This document shows, in pieces, positions 44,156-53,986 of a stretch of DNA of 64,000 nucleotides (position 1 is its first letter; every line of letters starts with the position of its first letter). The position numbers and the translations under genes are program-made. This DNA is from Nocardiopsis sp. ATB16-24 (lineage in GTDB: Bacteria; Actinomycetota; Actinomycetes; Streptosporangiales; Streptosporangiaceae), in assembly GCF_030271535.1 (NCBI RefSeq), contig NZ_JASCXJ010000005.1:235148-299147 (forward strand), read 5' to 3'. The notes under the pieces are model-generated. The model was not told the origin of the DNA and did not search any database. It saw only the letters and a list, made by a program, of their open reading frames with translations.

Positions 44156-45454
44156 ATGTCGTTTCCCCAGCTGGATACGGCCCTACCCGCAGGGGCCGAT
44201 GCCCGCGAACACGCACGCCTGCTTCGACAGGTGCACGAAGCCTCGTTCGCCGGGGGTCCAGTTCCTTTTCCTCCGCGCCCGATCATCGAGGAATCTTGGG
44301 GACGAACGCGACGTTTCGGTATTAAACCCGACAAATTCCCGCAATTGCGGGTGTCGTCTCCGGAGGAGCTCCAGCGTGCGCGCGAGGCCTCTCTCATCGC
44401 CGAGGTCCTGCCTTTGATCCGCCGTTCGCTCATCTCGATCGCCGACCAGGCCGACCACCTCATGTTGATCGCCGACGCCTCCGGTCAGATCCTGTGGCGC
44501 GAGGGGCCCCACCGCCTGCGCGCCGTCGGCGACCGCCTGGGCCTGGTGGAGGGCGCCTTCTGGAACGAGGGCAACACCGGCACCAACGCCATCGGCACCT
44601 CCCTGGCCGTGGGGCGACCGGTACAGGTCTACTCCGCCGAGCACTTCCTCCGCAGTCTGCACGTCCTCACGTGTGCGTGCGCCCCGATCCACGACCCGCG
44701 TGACGGGCGCCTGCTCGGCGCCATCAACGTCACCGGGCCGATCTCCACCATCCACCCCTCCACCCTGGCCCTGGTCAACGCGGTGGCCCGGCTCGCCGAG
44801 GCGAACCTACAGAGCATCCACCACACCCATCTGGAGAGGCTGCGCTCGGTCGCCGCGCCCCTGCTGGCGGGGATGAGCGAGCAGGCTCTGGTCGTGGACG
44901 AGTCCGGGTGGACGGCCGCCGCCGTCCACATGGAACCGGTCCGGCGCGTCCAGCTGCCCATGCGCCCAGAGACCGGTACTGCTTGGCTGCCCGGGCTGGG
45001 GGAGTGCGCCCTGGAGCCGCTGCCCGGTGGGTGGCTGGTCCGCCCCCGCCCCACGGAGTGCCTCGCCCCCTCCATGGTCACCCTCGATCTGGCCTCGACC
45101 GCGCCGATGATGGTGGTCTCCGGAGCCGGCGGGGAGTGGGTGCGACGACTCACCCCGCGCCACGCCGAACTGTTGCTCCTGTTGGCCGCGCACCGGCGGG
45201 GGCGTACCGGCGCGCAGCTGTCACAGGATCTGTTCGGCACGTGCGGACACGTGGTGACGGTGCGCGCCGAACTCTCCCGGGTGCGCCGTCGCCTGGGCGG
45301 CATCGTCAAGAGCCGCCCCTACCGCCTCAACGAGGAGATAAGGGTGCGGGTGAACACGCCCGACCACCCCGAGGACCTGCTCCCGGGGTCGATGGCGCCC
45401 GGGGTGCGCACGCTGCGCGAGGCGCTCCGGGACGGAAGGGCACCGTGGTCCTGA
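44156..45454 (+). CDS. GAF-domain transcriptional regulator (AcoR/FhlA-like N-terminus)
   Basis: A 432-residue regulator; ATG 44156 has AGGGAG 7 nt upstream. Residues 65-240 are a GAF sensor: EESWGRTRRFGIKPDKFPQ, LMLIADASGQILWREGPHRLRAVGDRLGLVEGAFWNEGNTGTNAIGTSLA, then HVLTCACAPIHDPRDGRLLGAINVTGP. This is the form found in AcoR-type regulators, but without the sigma-54 AAA+ domain. The C-terminal 100 residues (LTPRHAELLLLLAAHRRGRTGAQLSQDLFG ... VRAELSRVRRRLGGIVKSRPYRL) are a winged-helix DNA-binding part. Common in actinobacteria near dehydrogenase genes; no such target is adjacent here. Confidence 0.83.
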   Translation: MSFPQLDTALPAGADAREHARLLRQVHEASFAGGPVPFPPRPIIEESWGRTRRFGIKPDKFPQLRVSSPEELQRAREASLIAEVLPLIRRSLISIADQADHLMLIADASGQILWREGPHRLRAVGDRLGLVEGAFWNEGNTGTNAIGTSLAVGRPVQVYSAEHFLRSLHVLTCACAPIHDPRDGRLLGAINVTGPISTIHPSTLALVNAVARLAEANLQSIHHTHLERLRSVAAPLLAGMSEQALVVDESGWTAAAVHMEPVRRVQLPMRPETGTAWLPGLGECALEPLPGGWLVRPRPTECLAPSMVTLDLASTAPMMVVSGAGGEWVRRLTPRHAELLLLLAAHRRGRTGAQLSQDLFGTCGHVVTVRAELSRVRRRLGGIVKSRPYRLNEEIRVRVNTPDHPEDLLPGSMAPGVRTLREALRDGRAPWS

Positions 45455-46168
45455 GCGCGCAGGGGCGCAACGTGGTGCAACCGTTGCGGCTCCCGCGCCC
45501 ATGCGATGGACTGCACCACACGCGGCCCGGGGCCGGTGGCGGCCGTCGGGCGAGAGAGGGCACGGCGAGCCGATCTCCGGTGGACGTGTGGCGCTTCAAC
45601 GGCCTTCGGACCTTGAGGGGGGTCTCGGGGGAGATGTTCGAAAGACGGCGCCCGCGGACCGGGCAGGGCCCGCCTGGGGATTCGGGGGAACCCCCGGGGC
45701 CGTCGCGTCGAAGGCGCGTCCGAGCGGATCCGCTCGAAGACGTGCCGCTGCGTGGGAGCGGGTTGGGGGATCCGCTCCCACGCCATGCCCCTCTCCCCGA
45801 ACTCCTCTTCACCGGTAAAAGACCACCCCATGTCGATCACGGTCCGGTGAGTCGTCCGCCCGCAAGGGGTAGTTCCTGGAGCGGAAGCGGGACAAAGAGG
45901 TTGATAGGGGAGGTGTGGTGCACAGCACGCGGAGCGGTTCTTCGCGTCAGTACCGGGCCGTTCGGCTAGACTCTGTGCATTTACCGGGCCGGAATCACCC
46001 GCGGCTCACACACCTCGACCGTCCCACCCGCTCCTCGCGGTCCGACCGCGGACCAGGACACCGTGTGAACCACGGGGACGACAAGGACGTCGAACCCGGG
46101 AACGGTGAAAGACCCCGAGGCGACGTGCCGTCGCATCCCATAGACCGTCCTTCCTTCGGAGGTGGACC
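45455..46168. other. Long non-coding region (714 bp) with hairpins and a promoter
   Basis: No frame reads as protein. A perfect 16-bp palindrome CGAGCGGATCCGCTCG lies at 45721-45736, and an 11-bp hairpin CGTGGGAGCGG / CCGCTCCCACG with a 10-nt loop at 45751-45782, a likely terminator for the GAF gene although 300 nt away. TAGACT at 45966-45971 is a good -10 box for the downstream aminotransferase operon, giving a 5' UTR of about 190 nt. Confidence 0.5.
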
Positions 46169-47491
46169 GTGTCCGCTGACCACCGAGAGCAGCAGCCCAG
46201 TCAACAGGGTTCGCGTATCGACCCGCACGTGGGGCGCTACGCACGCCGAGCACAGGGCATGGTCGCATCGGAGGTCCGGGCGCTCTTCGCGGTCGCCTCC
46301 CGGCCGGAGGTGGTCTCCCTCGCCGGAGGCATGCCCAACGTCGCGGCGCTGCCGCTCGACCAGATCGGCGACCTGGTCAAGGACGTGGTGTCGGAGGAGG
46401 GCGCGGCCGCGCTCCAGTACGGCTCGGCCCAGGGCGACCCCGTCCTGCGCGAACAACTGTGCGGGTACATGGCCCTGGAGGGCATCACCGCCGCCCCCGA
46501 CGACGTCATCGTCACCGTCGGCTCCCAACAGGCACTGGACCTGATCACCCGCGTCTTCGTCGATCCGGGCGACATCGTCCTGACCGAGGCCCCCACCTAC
46601 GTCACCGCCATCAACACCTTCGCCGCCTTCCAGGCCGACATCCGCCACGTGGCCATGGACGAGCAGGGGGTGATCCCCGAGGAGCTGGAGGAGGCGCTCA
46701 TCCGCGCCGAGTTGGACGGGCGGCCGGTGAAGTTCTTCTACACCGTCCCCAACTTCCAGAACCCGGCCGGCATCACGATGTCGGCCGAGCGCCGTGCCGG
46801 CGTGATCCAGGCCTGCGAACGCCACGACGTGCTCATCGTCGAGGACAACCCCTACGGTCTGCTGCGCTACGACGGCGACCCCGAACCCACCCTCTACTCC
46901 CAGAGCGAGGGCAACGTCGTCTACCTGGGTTCTCTGTCCAAGACCCTCTCACCGGGCCTGCGCATCGGTTGGGCGCTCGCCCCGTCGGCCGTGCGCGCCA
47001 AACTCGTCCTCGCCGCCGAGTCGGCCATGCTCAGCCACTCCACCTTCAACCAACTGGTGGTGCGCCGCTACCTGGACACCTTCCCCTGGCGCGAACAGAT
47101 CAAGGCGTTCAACACCATGTACGGCGAGCGCCGTGACACCATGCTCAACGCCCTGAGCGCGATGATGCCCGAGGGCTGCACCTGGACCCGCCCCGAGGGA
47201 GGCTTCTTCGTCTGGGCCACCCTGCCCGAGGGCATCGACGCCAAGGCCATGCTGCCCCGCGCCGTCACCGAACGGGTCGCCTACGTCCCCGGTACCGGTT
47301 TCTACGCCGACGGCCGGGGTCGGGCCAACATGCGCCTGAGCTTTTGCTATCCCACACCCGAACAGATCCGTGAGGGCGTACGGCGCCTGGTCGGAGCGAT
47401 CGAAGGGGAGCTGGATCTGCGTGATACGTTCGGCTCCACACTGGCCCCCGACTCCGAGGGCACCCAGACCCCCGCACCCGACCTGCCCTGA
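46169..47491 (+). CDS. PLP-dependent aminotransferase (MocR-independent class I, LysN/2-aminoadipate type)
   Basis: A 440-residue fold-type I aminotransferase. GTG 46169 has GGAGGTGG upstream. Motifs: VVSLAGGMPNVAALPLDQI, ALQYGSAQGDPVLREQL, TVGSQQALDLITRVFVDPGD, FYTVPNFQNPAGITMSAERR, EDNPYGLLRYDG, and the PLP lysine Lys258 in LGSLSKTLSPGLRIGW. This is the 2-aminoadipate/kynurenine aminotransferase branch, with broad amino-acid specificity. D-Ala-D-Ala ligase follows after 50 nt, so the two are co-transcribed, as in several actinobacteria. A link to amino-acid supply for peptidoglycan is only inference. Confidence 0.9.
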   Translation: MSADHREQQPSQQGSRIDPHVGRYARRAQGMVASEVRALFAVASRPEVVSLAGGMPNVAALPLDQIGDLVKDVVSEEGAAALQYGSAQGDPVLREQLCGYMALEGITAAPDDVIVTVGSQQALDLITRVFVDPGDIVLTEAPTYVTAINTFAAFQADIRHVAMDEQGVIPEELEEALIRAELDGRPVKFFYTVPNFQNPAGITMSAERRAGVIQACERHDVLIVEDNPYGLLRYDGDPEPTLYSQSEGNVVYLGSLSKTLSPGLRIGWALAPSAVRAKLVLAAESAMLSHSTFNQLVVRRYLDTFPWREQIKAFNTMYGERRDTMLNALSAMMPEGCTWTRPEGGFFVWATLPEGIDAKAMLPRAVTERVAYVPGTGFYADGRGRANMRLSFCYPTPEQIREGVRRLVGAIEGELDLRDTFGSTLAPDSEGTQTPAPDLP

Positions 47492-47541
47492 TCACCCCGG
47501 GGTCCGACACCATGACAGCAGCACAGAAGGAGGTCCCCGCC

Positions 47542-48492
47542 GTGGCAGACCTTGACCGGGTCCTCGTCCTCGCCGGAGGCCTGTCCCCCGAACACGAGGT
47601 GAGCGTCCGTTCCGGACGCGGCGTCGCCGAGTCGCTGCGCCGCCTGGGCGTGGAGGTCCAGGTCGCCGACGTCGACTCCACCCTGTTGGACCGTCTCTCC
47701 CAGGATCCGCCGCAGGTGGTCTTCCCCGTCCTGCACGGGTCGGCGGGCGAGGACGGAGCCATCCGGGAGGTCCTGGAGCTGGTCGGTCTACCCTACGTCG
47801 GCGCCCGTCCCGGCGCCTGCCGCCTGGCCTACTCCAAGCCCGCGGCCAAGGCGCTCATGGCGGAGCAGGGCGTGCGGGTGCCGCGCGGTACCGTGCTGCC
47901 CAAGTCGGTCTTCCACGACCTGGGGGCCCCGGCCCTGTTGGAGCGGTTGGCCGACCGTCTCGGCCTGGCGCTGTTCGTCAAACCCGACCGCGGGGGCTCG
48001 GCGTTCGGCGCCACCCCCGTCGCCTCGGTACAGGACCTGTCCGCGGCCCTGGTGTCCTGCTTCGCCTACAGTGACTCGGCCCTGGTGGAGGAACAGGTGC
48101 GGGGCACCGAACTGGCCGTGGGAGTGCTGGACACCGGAGACGGCCCGGTGGCGTTGCCCCCGGTGGAGATCGTCCCCGACGGCGGGGTGTACGACTACGC
48201 GGCCCGCTACACCGCCGGGCGTACCGAGTTCTTCTGCCCGGCGCGGCTGGACCCGGACACCATCGAGGCCGCCACCGAGGTCGCCCTGACCGCTCACCGG
48301 GTCCTGGGACTGCGCGACTTCTCACGCACCGACGTCATCGTGGAGGCCGACGGCCGTGTCGCCTTCCTGGAGACCAACGTGGCCCCGGGACTGACCGAGA
48401 CCTCCACGTTCCCCATGGCGGCGGCCGCCGCCGGAAGGGACTTCGCCCTGGTGTGCCGGGACCTGGCCCACCAGGCGCTGTTGCGAGGCTGA
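47542..48492 (+). CDS. ddl: D-alanine--D-alanine ligase
   Basis: About 316 residues from GTG 47542 (AAGGAGG 9 nt upstream; ATG 47512 is also in frame). ATP-grasp ligase joining two D-Ala for peptidoglycan. Seen: VLAGGLSPEHEVSVRSGR (N-terminal Ddl motif), HGSAGEDGAIREVLELVGLPYVG, FVKPDRGGSAFGA, and the metal site FLETNVAPGLTETSTFPMAAAAAG. Slightly shorter than typical Ddl (about 330-370). SPEHEVS and the NVAPG site support true Ddl activity, though a Ddl-like ligase with another D-amino acid cannot be excluded. It could be a second copy; other genomic copies are unknown. Confidence 0.87.
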   Translation: MADLDRVLVLAGGLSPEHEVSVRSGRGVAESLRRLGVEVQVADVDSTLLDRLSQDPPQVVFPVLHGSAGEDGAIREVLELVGLPYVGARPGACRLAYSKPAAKALMAEQGVRVPRGTVLPKSVFHDLGAPALLERLADRLGLALFVKPDRGGSAFGATPVASVQDLSAALVSCFAYSDSALVEEQVRGTELAVGVLDTGDGPVALPPVEIVPDGGVYDYAARYTAGRTEFFCPARLDPDTIEAATEVALTAHRVLGLRDFSRTDVIVEADGRVAFLETNVAPGLTETSTFPMAAAAAGRDFALVCRDLAHQALLRG

Positions 48493-48563
48493 GCCCGTTC
48501 CCACGGGCCTGGCCGGCCCCTCGGCGAGGCCCGTCGGGCGCCACCGGGTGCGCGGACGCCGGT

Positions 48564-50005
48564 TCAGAGCCCGAGGGCGTGCATGGAGAAGTGGGACGCG
48601 AACACGGCCGAGAGCACCCACATCAGCAGACCCACCTCCCGCAGGCTCCCCTGGGCGGTCTTGATCACCGTGTAGGCGATGACGCCGATACCGATGCCGC
48701 TGGCGATGTCGTAGGCGAACGGCATCATCACGATGGCCAAAAAGGCCGGAATCGCCACGGACAGGTCCGACCAGGCGATCTCCCCGATGTGCATCATCAT
48801 CATGGCGCCCACCAGCACCATCGCCACGGAGGCGGCCTGCGCCGGAACGACGCCGAACACGGGGCGAAGAAGATCGCCAGGAGGAAGAACAGGCCCGTCA
48901 CCACACTCGCCAGACCGGTCCTGGCTCCCTCGCCCACCCCCGCCGTGGACTCGACGAACACCAAGGTGGCGGAGGAACTGGTCAGCCCTCCGACCACGGC
49001 ACCGGCGCCGTCGGCCACCAGGATCCGGTTGACGCGCGGCATGTGCCCGGACGCGTCGATGATGCCGGCCTTGGTGCCGATGGCCAGGATGGTGCCCAGG
49101 GCGTCGAAGAAGCCCGCCAGCACCAGGGTGAACAGGATGACCCCGGCGGTGGTCACACCGGCCGAGGACCAGGCCCCGAACAGGTCGATCCGTAGCAACA
49201 GGCCGAAGTCGGGCACCGCGAAGGGGGTGCCGGGCAACTGAGGGGCGGCGGAACCCCACTCCTCCACCTCCAGCCCGGCCGCGTGGTGGACGATGATCGC
49301 GAGCACGGTGGCGCCGACGATGCCGTAGAAGATCGCGCCGGGCACCCCGCGCACCAGCAGGACACCGGCCAACACCAGGCCGCACACGAAGACCAGGATC
49401 GGCCAGCCCTGGAGGTGGCCACCGCCTCCGGCGGCACCGATCTGCAAGAGACCGCCGCCCTCGGCGGCACTGACGAACCCGGCGTTGGCCAGACCGATGA
49501 GGGCGACGAACATGCCGATGCCCACGCCGATGGCCACCTTGAGATCCCGCGGCAGCGCGTTCATCACCGCCGCACGCACACCGGTGACGACCATGAGGAC
49601 GATCGCGATGCCCTGCCACACCACCAGGCCCATCACCTCGGGCCAGGTCATCACGGGAGCGGCCTGGTAGGCCACGACGGCCATCACGCCGAGCGCGGCG
49701 GCGCAGGCGATCGGCGCGCGTCCGACCACCCCCATCATGATCGTGACCAGCCCCGCCGCCAACGCGGTCATGGTGGTCAACTGTGCGGGGGAGAGGAAGT
49801 CGCCGTCGGCGTCGGGCACGCCGCTGAGGATGATCGGGTTCAGGACGATGATGTAGGCCATCGCCATGAAGGTGGTGAGTCCGCCCCGGAGTTCGCGTCC
49901 GAGGGTGGAACCGCGCTCGGTGACGAAGAAGAAGCGGTCGAGTCGGGAGCGGTCCATGGGAGAGCGACCCCCTGAAGAGGGGCCACCGTTCCTGAGATGC
50001 GTCAT
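48564..50005 (-). pseudogene. NCS2-family purine (guanine/hypoxanthine) permease, frameshifted
   Basis: Start ATG 50005 behind AGGAGAGG. The first 380 residues are a clear AzgA/GhxP-type permease: ERGSTLGRELRGGLTTFMAMAYIIVLNPIIL, GVGIGMFVALIGLANAGF, GFFDALGTILAIGTKAGIID, and VESTAGVGEGARTGLASVVTGLFFLLAIFFAP. At the GGGG run 48861-48864 (CCCC on the coding strand) the frame shifts: the original frame reads CSASFRRR and stops, while the expected VFGVVPAQAASVAMVLVGAMMM continues in the next frame to 48564. Inserting one C restores a 480-residue protein. The lesion is either real or a sequencing error in a homopolymer. Last gene of the purine operon. Confidence 0.85.
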
Positions 50006-50171
50006 GTCCTCTCCTGAGCGAGGTGGGCGGACGAGGAGTCGCCATGAGTGAAGCGATGATCTCTATGTGTGACCGACGGCGGGCGTGCGCGACCCCCTCA
50101 CGCGAAAGACGTCCCGGTGCCCAAGAGTCCCCTTGACACCGGGACGGCGGCCGTGAGATCCGCGTCCGAGG

Positions 50172-52604
50172 CTAGAGCTCGATGCCCACGATGTCCTCCG
50201 GTCGCACCGGCGCGTGCGTCAATGCCCTGCCCGTCGCCGCGCGCACCGCGGCCACGATCGCCGGCGTCGACGACAGGGTGGGGGGCTCACCCGCCCCCCG
50301 CAGACCGTAGGGCGAGTGCGGGTCCGGATGCTCCAGTACCTCGATCCGCATCGGAGGCGTGTCCAGGATCGTCGGGATCAGGTAGTCCGTGAACGAAGGA
50401 TTGCGGATCCGGCCGTCCCTGACCTGGATCTCCTCCATCAGAGCCAGACCCAGCCCCTGTGCGGAACCGCCCTGGATCTGCCCGAGCAGCTGCTGGGGAT
50501 GCAGGATCCTGCCCACGTCCTGTACCGCGTCCAGCGCGACCACCTTCACCAGGCCCAGTTCCACGTCCACGTCCACCACCGCGCGGTGGACGCACATCCC
50601 GAACTGGGTGTGCGAGGCACCCTGGCCCAGCCGCGGATCCAGCATCTCGGTGGGACGATGGTGGTACTCACGGGTCCTCTCGACCACCGTGCCGCCGTCG
50701 GACGCCTCCCCCAGCAGGTCGACGAGCGAGACCAGGGCCCCGGCCGTGGCCGACACCAGCTTGCCCCCGACCAACGACAGGTCGGTGTCGGGCAGGTCGT
50801 CGGGTACCAGTCCGCGCTCACGCGCCAGCGAGAACACCTCCGCACGCACCGACGCGCACGCCACCTTCACCGCACCGCCGGTCATGTACGACTGGCGCGA
50901 GGCCGACGAGGAACCCGCCGAGCCCACCTGGGTGTCGGAGGGGGCGATGACCACCTTCTCCACGCCCAGTTCGGTCCGGGCGATCTGGCCCTTGACGGTC
51001 ACCAGCCCCTGGCCGACCTCGGCGGCCGCCGTGTGCACCAGCACCACCGGTTCACCGCCGCTCACCTCCAACCGCACCCGGGCGGTGGAGTAGTCGTCGA
51101 ACCCCTCCGAGAAGCACAGGTTCTTCAGGCCAAGGCCATAGCCCACACCGCGCACCACGCCCTCCCCACGCGTGGTGCCCGCCACCCCGCCCGGCAGGAT
51201 GCGCGGATCGGAAGGGTCGGCCAGATCCTCACGGGCGGGAGGCATCGGCAGGTCTCGGCATATCCGCAGCATCTCCGCCATCGGCAGCGGCATGTCGATC
51301 TCCTGGCCCGTGATGATCCGCGAGCCCTGCGACATGGCGTTCTTGATCCGCAGATCGACCGGGTGCACTCCCAGTTCCTCGGCGAGCCGGTCCATCTGCG
51401 ACTCGTAGGCGAAACAGGCCTGTACCGCGCCGAAGCCGCGCATCGCACCGCACGGGGGGTTGTTGGTGTAGACGCCGTAGGCGTCCAGCAGCACGTGGGG
51501 CACCTCGTAGGGACCGATGCCCAGGGAGGAGGCCACACCCACCACCGCGGGGGTGGCCGAGGCATAGGCGCCGCCGTCCACGATGATCTCCGCCGTGGCG
51601 TACAGCAACGTGCCGTCGGAACGGGCGCCGTGCTCGTAGCGCATCCTGGCCGGGTGCCGGTGCACGTGCCCGTAGAAGGACTCCTCGCGGTCGTACACGA
51701 ACTTGACCGGTCTGCCGGTGCGCAGCGCCAGAAGGCAGGCGTGGATCTGCATCGACAGGTCCTCACGGGCACCGAAGGCCCCACCCACGCCGGCCAGGGT
51801 CAGCCGTACCTTCTCCTGCGGCAGACCCAGGGCGGGGGCGATCTGGCGTTGATCGACGTGCAGCCACTGCGTGGCCACGTACAGGTCGACCCCGCCGTCC
51901 TCGGCCGGTACGGCCATACCCGACTCCGGCCCCAGGAAGGCCTGGTCCTGCATGCCGACCTCGTACTCGGAGGAGACCACCACGTCGGCCTCGGCGCGCA
52001 GTCGTTCCAGAACCCGCCGCTCGCGCTCCTGCGATCCGGCCACCTCGGAGAACGCACCGGTGCGAATGGGCTGATAACGCAACCGGTTGCCGCGAGGATT
52101 GTGTTCGGGGTTCTCCGGCAGCGTCCCCTCCTCGTGCACGCGAGGACAGTCGGGGTCCAGCGCGGCCCTACGAGAGTCCACGACCGGCTCCAGCACCCCG
52201 TAGTCCACCCGGATGCGCTCCATCGCCCGGCGGGCCGTCTCGGGGTGGTCCGCGGCCACCACGGCCACCGGCTCCCCCTCATAACGCACCTTGCCGAAGG
52301 CCAGCACCGGCTGGTCCCGATGCTCCAGGCCGTAACGTTTCTCCCCCGGCACGTCCTCGTGGGTGAGGACCGCGTGCACCCCCGGTACCTTCACCGCCTC
52401 GGTGATGTCGATGCCCAGGATCTCGGCGTGCGGATGAGGGCTGCGCAGGGTGGCGCCCCACAGCATGTCCTCCATCCACAGGTCCGAGGAATAGGCGAAC
52501 TCACCGGTGACCTTCAACGTTCCGTCGGGACGTCGGGGACTGGCGCCCACCCCGTCCTCGGTGGTGCTGGCCAGGTCCGTCACGGTACGGATCGTCGCCG
52601 CCAT
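50172..52604 (-). CDS. xdhA: Xanthine dehydrogenase, molybdopterin-binding subunit
   Basis: About 810 residues from ATG 52604, which shares one base with the upstream stop (TGATG) and has AGGAGGTGAG before it. Molybdenum-hydroxylase large-subunit motifs: RRPDGTLKVTGEFAYSSDL, QDQAFLGPESGMAVP, GVGGAFGAREDLSMQIHACLLAL, PCGAMRGFGAVQACFAYESQMD, QGLVTVKGQIARTELGVE, and SPYGLRGAGEPPT near the end with the catalytic Glu in GAGE. Oxidises hypoxanthine/xanthine to urate with water, passing electrons through the FeS and FAD subunits. The enzyme needs molybdopterin cofactor made elsewhere. Subunit letter follows the large-subunit convention and may differ in other schemes. Confidence 0.93.
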   Translation of the reverse strand: MAATIRTVTDLASTTEDGVGASPRRPDGTLKVTGEFAYSSDLWMEDMLWGATLRSPHPHAEILGIDITEAVKVPGVHAVLTHEDVPGEKRYGLEHRDQPVLAFGKVRYEGEPVAVVAADHPETARRAMERIRVDYGVLEPVVDSRRAALDPDCPRVHEEGTLPENPEHNPRGNRLRYQPIRTGAFSEVAGSQERERRVLERLRAEADVVVSSEYEVGMQDQAFLGPESGMAVPAEDGGVDLYVATQWLHVDQRQIAPALGLPQEKVRLTLAGVGGAFGAREDLSMQIHACLLALRTGRPVKFVYDREESFYGHVHRHPARMRYEHGARSDGTLLYATAEIIVDGGAYASATPAVVGVASSLGIGPYEVPHVLLDAYGVYTNNPPCGAMRGFGAVQACFAYESQMDRLAEELGVHPVDLRIKNAMSQGSRIITGQEIDMPLPMAEMLRICRDLPMPPAREDLADPSDPRILPGGVAGTTRGEGVVRGVGYGLGLKNLCFSEGFDDYSTARVRLEVSGGEPVVLVHTAAAEVGQGLVTVKGQIARTELGVEKVVIAPSDTQVGSAGSSSASRQSYMTGGAVKVACASVRAEVFSLARERGLVPDDLPDTDLSLVGGKLVSATAGALVSLVDLLGEASDGGTVVERTREYHHRPTEMLDPRLGQGASHTQFGMCVHRAVVDVDVELGLVKVVALDAVQDVGRILHPQQLLGQIQGGSAQGLGLALMEEIQVRDGRIRNPSFTDYLIPTILDTPPMRIEVLEHPDPHSPYGLRGAGEPPTLSSTPAIVAAVRAATGRALTHAPVRPEDIVGIEL

Positions 52605-53986
52605 CAGCGGCTCACCTCCTGCATCAGGGTCCGGTGGGCCGTACGACCCCGCGCGGCGGCCGTCTCGGCGGACAGGGTGCGCAGCTCCCCCCGGTCGACG
52701 ACGGTGTCGCCGCCGACCCAGAGCCGCTCCAGGGGAGGAGGGGGACCGAAGACGGCCGCCACCACGGGATCGTCGATGACGTCGTAGCCGAACCCGTCCA
52801 CCCGCCACAGGGCGATGTCGGCCAGCTTGCCGACCGTCAGGGAACCCAGCTCGCTCTCGCGCCCCAGGACCCGGGCGCCGCCCAGGGTCGCCATCTCCAA
52901 CGCCTGACGCGCCGACAGCGCCCCAGGCCCCTGTCGGGCACGTGCCATCAGCAACGCCTGGTGCATCTCACCGGCCAACGAGGTCAGCTCGCTGGAGGCC
53001 GGACCGTCCACACCCAACCCCACGGGCACACCCGCCTCCAACAGTTCGGGGACCCGGCAGATACCCGCGCCCAGACGGGCGTTGGAGGTGGGACAGTGCG
53101 CCACCCCCGTGCCCGTGGCCGCCAACCGCCCGATCGCCGCGTCCGACAGGTGCACCGCGTGCGCGAACCACACGTCCTCGCCCAGCCAACCGAGCTCGTC
53201 GGCGTACTCCACCGGCGTGCACCCGAACTCGGCCAGGCACTGCTCCTCCTCGTCGAGGGTCTCGGCCAGATGGGTGTGCAGCCGCACCCCCCTGTCGCGG
53301 GCCAGAGCCGCGGACTCCACCATCAACTCGCGTGAGACCGAGAACGGAGAGCACGGAGCCACCGCCACCCGCGTCATCGAACCGAAGGAGGCGTCATGGT
53401 AGGTGTCGATGGCGGCCTCGGTCCCCGACAACGCCCGCTCCAGCGTCTCCACGATGGCGTCCGGCGGCAGCCCGCCCTGGCCGCGGCCCCGGTCCATCGA
53501 CCCGCGGGCCAGATCCAGACGCACCCCCACCTCACGGGCGGCCTCCACCTCCGCGGCCACGATGTCGCCGCGCCCCGAGGGGTGGACGTAGTGGTGGTCG
53601 GAAGCGGTGGTGCACCCCGACAGGGCCAGATGGGCCAGTCCCGCCGAGGTCGTGCCCGAGACCACCTCGGCGTCCAACCGCCCCCAGATCCGGTAGGAAC
53701 CCACCAGCCACTCGAAGAGCGTGCCGTCGGCGAACAACCCCTGCGTCGCCCACTGGTAGAGGTGGTGGTGGGTGTTGACCAGGCCCGGGGTGACCAGACA
53801 TCCGCGCCCGTCCACACGCTCGACGCCCTCCGCGGCGGGAGCCGGACCGGGCCCCACCGCCGCGATCCGTCCCCCGCGCACCAGCACGTGCCCGTCGGCG
53901 TACTCGTCCCCCTCCACGGTGACCACATGGGCGCCTTCGATGACGAAGGCGCCGCCGCCCGTGGAACCGGTGTCGAACCCGTTCAT
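52604..53986 (-). CDS. 8-oxoguanine deaminase (amidohydrolase superfamily)
   Basis: A 460-residue zinc amidohydrolase. HxH metal motif at 73-75 (NTHHHLYQWATQGLF), then ASDHHYVHP, RLHTHLAETLDEEEQC (metal His), VWFAHAVHLSD, HCPTSNARLGAG, and GLGVDGPASSELTS with the metal Asp. The THHHLYQ and the DGPASS regions are those of actinobacterial 8-oxoguanine deaminases (8-oxoguanine to urate plus ammonia). The product is the same as that of xanthine dehydrogenase, which explains its place inside the xdh operon. ATG 53986 overlaps the upstream stop by 4 nt (ATGA). Confidence 0.9.
   Translation of the reverse strand: MNGFDTGSTGGGAFVIEGAHVVTVEGDEYADGHVLVRGGRIAAVGPGPAPAAEGVERVDGRGCLVTPGLVNTHHHLYQWATQGLFADGTLFEWLVGSYRIWGRLDAEVVSGTTSAGLAHLALSGCTTASDHHYVHPSGRGDIVAAEVEAAREVGVRLDLARGSMDRGRGQGGLPPDAIVETLERALSGTEAAIDTYHDASFGSMTRVAVAPCSPFSVSRELMVESAALARDRGVRLHTHLAETLDEEEQCLAEFGCTPVEYADELGWLGEDVWFAHAVHLSDAAIGRLAATGTGVAHCPTSNARLGAGICRVPELLEAGVPVGLGVDGPASSELTSLAGEMHQALLMARARQGPGALSARQALEMATLGGARVLGRESELGSLTVGKLADIALWRVDGFGYDVIDDPVVAAVFGPPPPLERLWVGGDTVVDRGELRTLSAETAAARGRTAHRTLMQEVSR

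Noticed and set aside
50214..52787. Long open frame (857 codons) on the plus strand
   Set aside because: Antisense shadow of the xanthine dehydrogenase large subunit; Arg/His/Gln-rich with no domain signature.
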